Positions 5,740 to 6,460 of a stretch of DNA of 6,460 bases are shown piece by piece. Where the stretch lies: positions 1 to 6,460 of the forward strand of contig JAFAVL010000366.1 in the NCBI GenBank assembly GCA_019242465.1, given 5' to 3'. The DNA is from Chroococcidiopsidaceae cyanobacterium CP_BM_RX_35 (GTDB lineage: Bacteria; Cyanobacteriota; Cyanobacteriia; Cyanobacteriales; Chroococcidiopsidaceae). The notes under the pieces were generated by a model. That model worked only from the letters and a program-made list of their open reading frames with translations. It did not search any database and was not told the DNA's origin. Position 1 is the stretch's first letter. Each line of letters opens with the position of its first letter. The translations under genes were made by a program, and so were the position numbers.

Positions 5740-5773
5740 AAGGGTAACTCGACGTGGGGTTACCCTTATTCTC
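5740..5773 (+). terminator. Stem-loop between second pilin and TPR gene
   Basis: AAGGGTAAC (5740-5748) and GTTACCCTT (5759-5767) form a perfect 9-bp stem around a 10-nt loop, followed by ATTCTC, which is only weakly T-rich. It sits about 35 bp before the start of the TPR gene. It may be a partial terminator that lowers expression of the downstream gene relative to an abundant pilin, or a stabilising 3' end after processing. Confidence 0.6.
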
Positions 5774-5801
5774 AAATAGCTTTCACCATCAAGATATAAA
5801 G

Positions 5802-6460
5802 ATGAATTGGCAACAGCAAGTCCAAGAGTGTCTCTTAGAGAATCGCTATGACCGAGTAGCCAGTCTTTACGAGCAGGCAATTACTGTTGAACCGGAGGTA
5901 CTCACCCATCACTGGCATTTGGGACTAGCATACCTGCTTCAGAATCAAGAAGAAGCAGCCCAGCTAACCTGGCTATCGGCAATGGCTCAAGGCAATGAGG
6001 AGGAAGCTGAGCAGTGGGCAAAAGGACTTGTTCAGATTCTTGACGCAGAGGCTCAACGTCAAGCAGCTCTGGAGAACTTTCAGGCTAGTTGGTTGATTCG
6101 ACAACACATCCGAGAGATTGCCCCAACTTACATTGACAATATCCTCCATTTAATTCAACTAACAATCGATTTAGGCAAATTTACTCCAGAGCAGCTTGAT
6201 AGCTGGGAAGTAGCAACAAATTTACAACAAGCTTCGGCAAAGGAAATAAATTTAGAAATACTAACACAAATACTCAAAAAGGTTCTAGAATTTCCTACTC
6301 CAGAAACTTTGGCATTTGTAGAAGCATGTATACCGCATTATACTCAGAAGCCGGGAACCTTTGTTGATATAACGATGTTAGCTGCTGTTAAACTAGCTCA
6401 TCAAAATCAACGACCAGATTTTGCCGCTAATCTTGCTGAGTTGTGCCTCAAGTTGAAGCC
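5802..6460 (+). CDS. TPR protein, N-terminal part (possible O-GlcNAc-transferase-like)
   Basis: An open frame from ATG at 5802 runs off the window edge after 219 codons without a stop. The product begins MNWQQQVQECLLENRYDRVA and has a clear tetratricopeptide-type unit at about residues 15-60, with ASLYEQAITVEP followed by HWHLGLAYLLQNQEEAA. Further helical repeats follow, for example FQASWLIRQHIREIAPTYIDNILHLIQL at about 93-120 in pieces. The protein is all-helical, with no signal peptide, so it should be cytoplasmic. Proteins of this build in cyanobacteria often end in a SPINDLY/O-GlcNAc-transferase-like or other glycosyl- or methyltransferase domain, and one such protein (OgtA of Nostoc punctiforme) is needed for PilA accumulation. 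Its place after two pilins fits that role. The catalytic part is outside the window, so the enzyme class is inferred. The ribosome binding site is weak. Confidence 0.8.
   Translation, partial: MNWQQQVQECLLENRYDRVASLYEQAITVEPEVLTHHWHLGLAYLLQNQEEAAQLTWLSAMAQGNEEEAEQWAKGLVQILDAEAQRQAALENFQASWLIRQHIREIAPTYIDNILHLIQLTIDLGKFTPEQLDSWEVATNLQQASAKEINLEILTQILKKVLEFPTPETLAFVEACIPHYTQKPGTFVDITMLAAVKLAHQNQRPDFAANLAELCLKLK

Overview
The window looks like chromosomal or plasmid DNA from a cyanobacterium. The main reason is a type V-K CRISPR effector gene (cas12k) with its own tracrRNA and CRISPR array, a set known so far from cyanobacterial CRISPR-associated transposons (CASTs). Two HIP1 octamers (GCGATCGC at 1801-1808 and 3166-3173), long-leader type IV pilins and a TPR protein next to pilins also fit.

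Left part (1-2820), all on the minus strand. Read in the direction of transcription it runs: cas12k promoter with an operator-like palindrome (about 2771-2816), cas12k (2748-838), tracrRNA (about 805-580), a leader with an extra hairpin (539-578), then a five-repeat CRISPR array (389-60). The last repeat is divergent and is followed by sequence that may be a homing spacer. This is the right-hand module of a V-K CAST. The tnsB, tnsC, tniQ and cvkR-type regulator genes that normally go with it are not in the window, and no transposon end was recognised.

Middle part (about 2820-4230) holds no convincing intact gene. It has a 52-codon plus-strand ORF of unknown function, a minus-strand ORF without an ATG (possibly HicB-like), a short inverted repeat, and a clear but broken minus-strand remnant of a ClpA/ClpC-type N-terminal domain. 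It reads as a zone of gene decay or recombination between the CRISPR module and the genes to the right.

Right part (4230-6460), all on the plus strand. Two tandem, diverged copies of a type IV pilin gene are each followed by a stem-loop. Then comes the 5' part of a TPR-containing gene, cut by the window edge, which resembles cyanobacterial TPR/O-GlcNAc-transferase-like proteins. The pilins would be processed by the prepilin peptidase and assembled into surface pili; the TPR protein may modify or regulate them.

Whether the pilin-TPR block is cargo of the CAST or flanking host DNA cannot be decided from this window.
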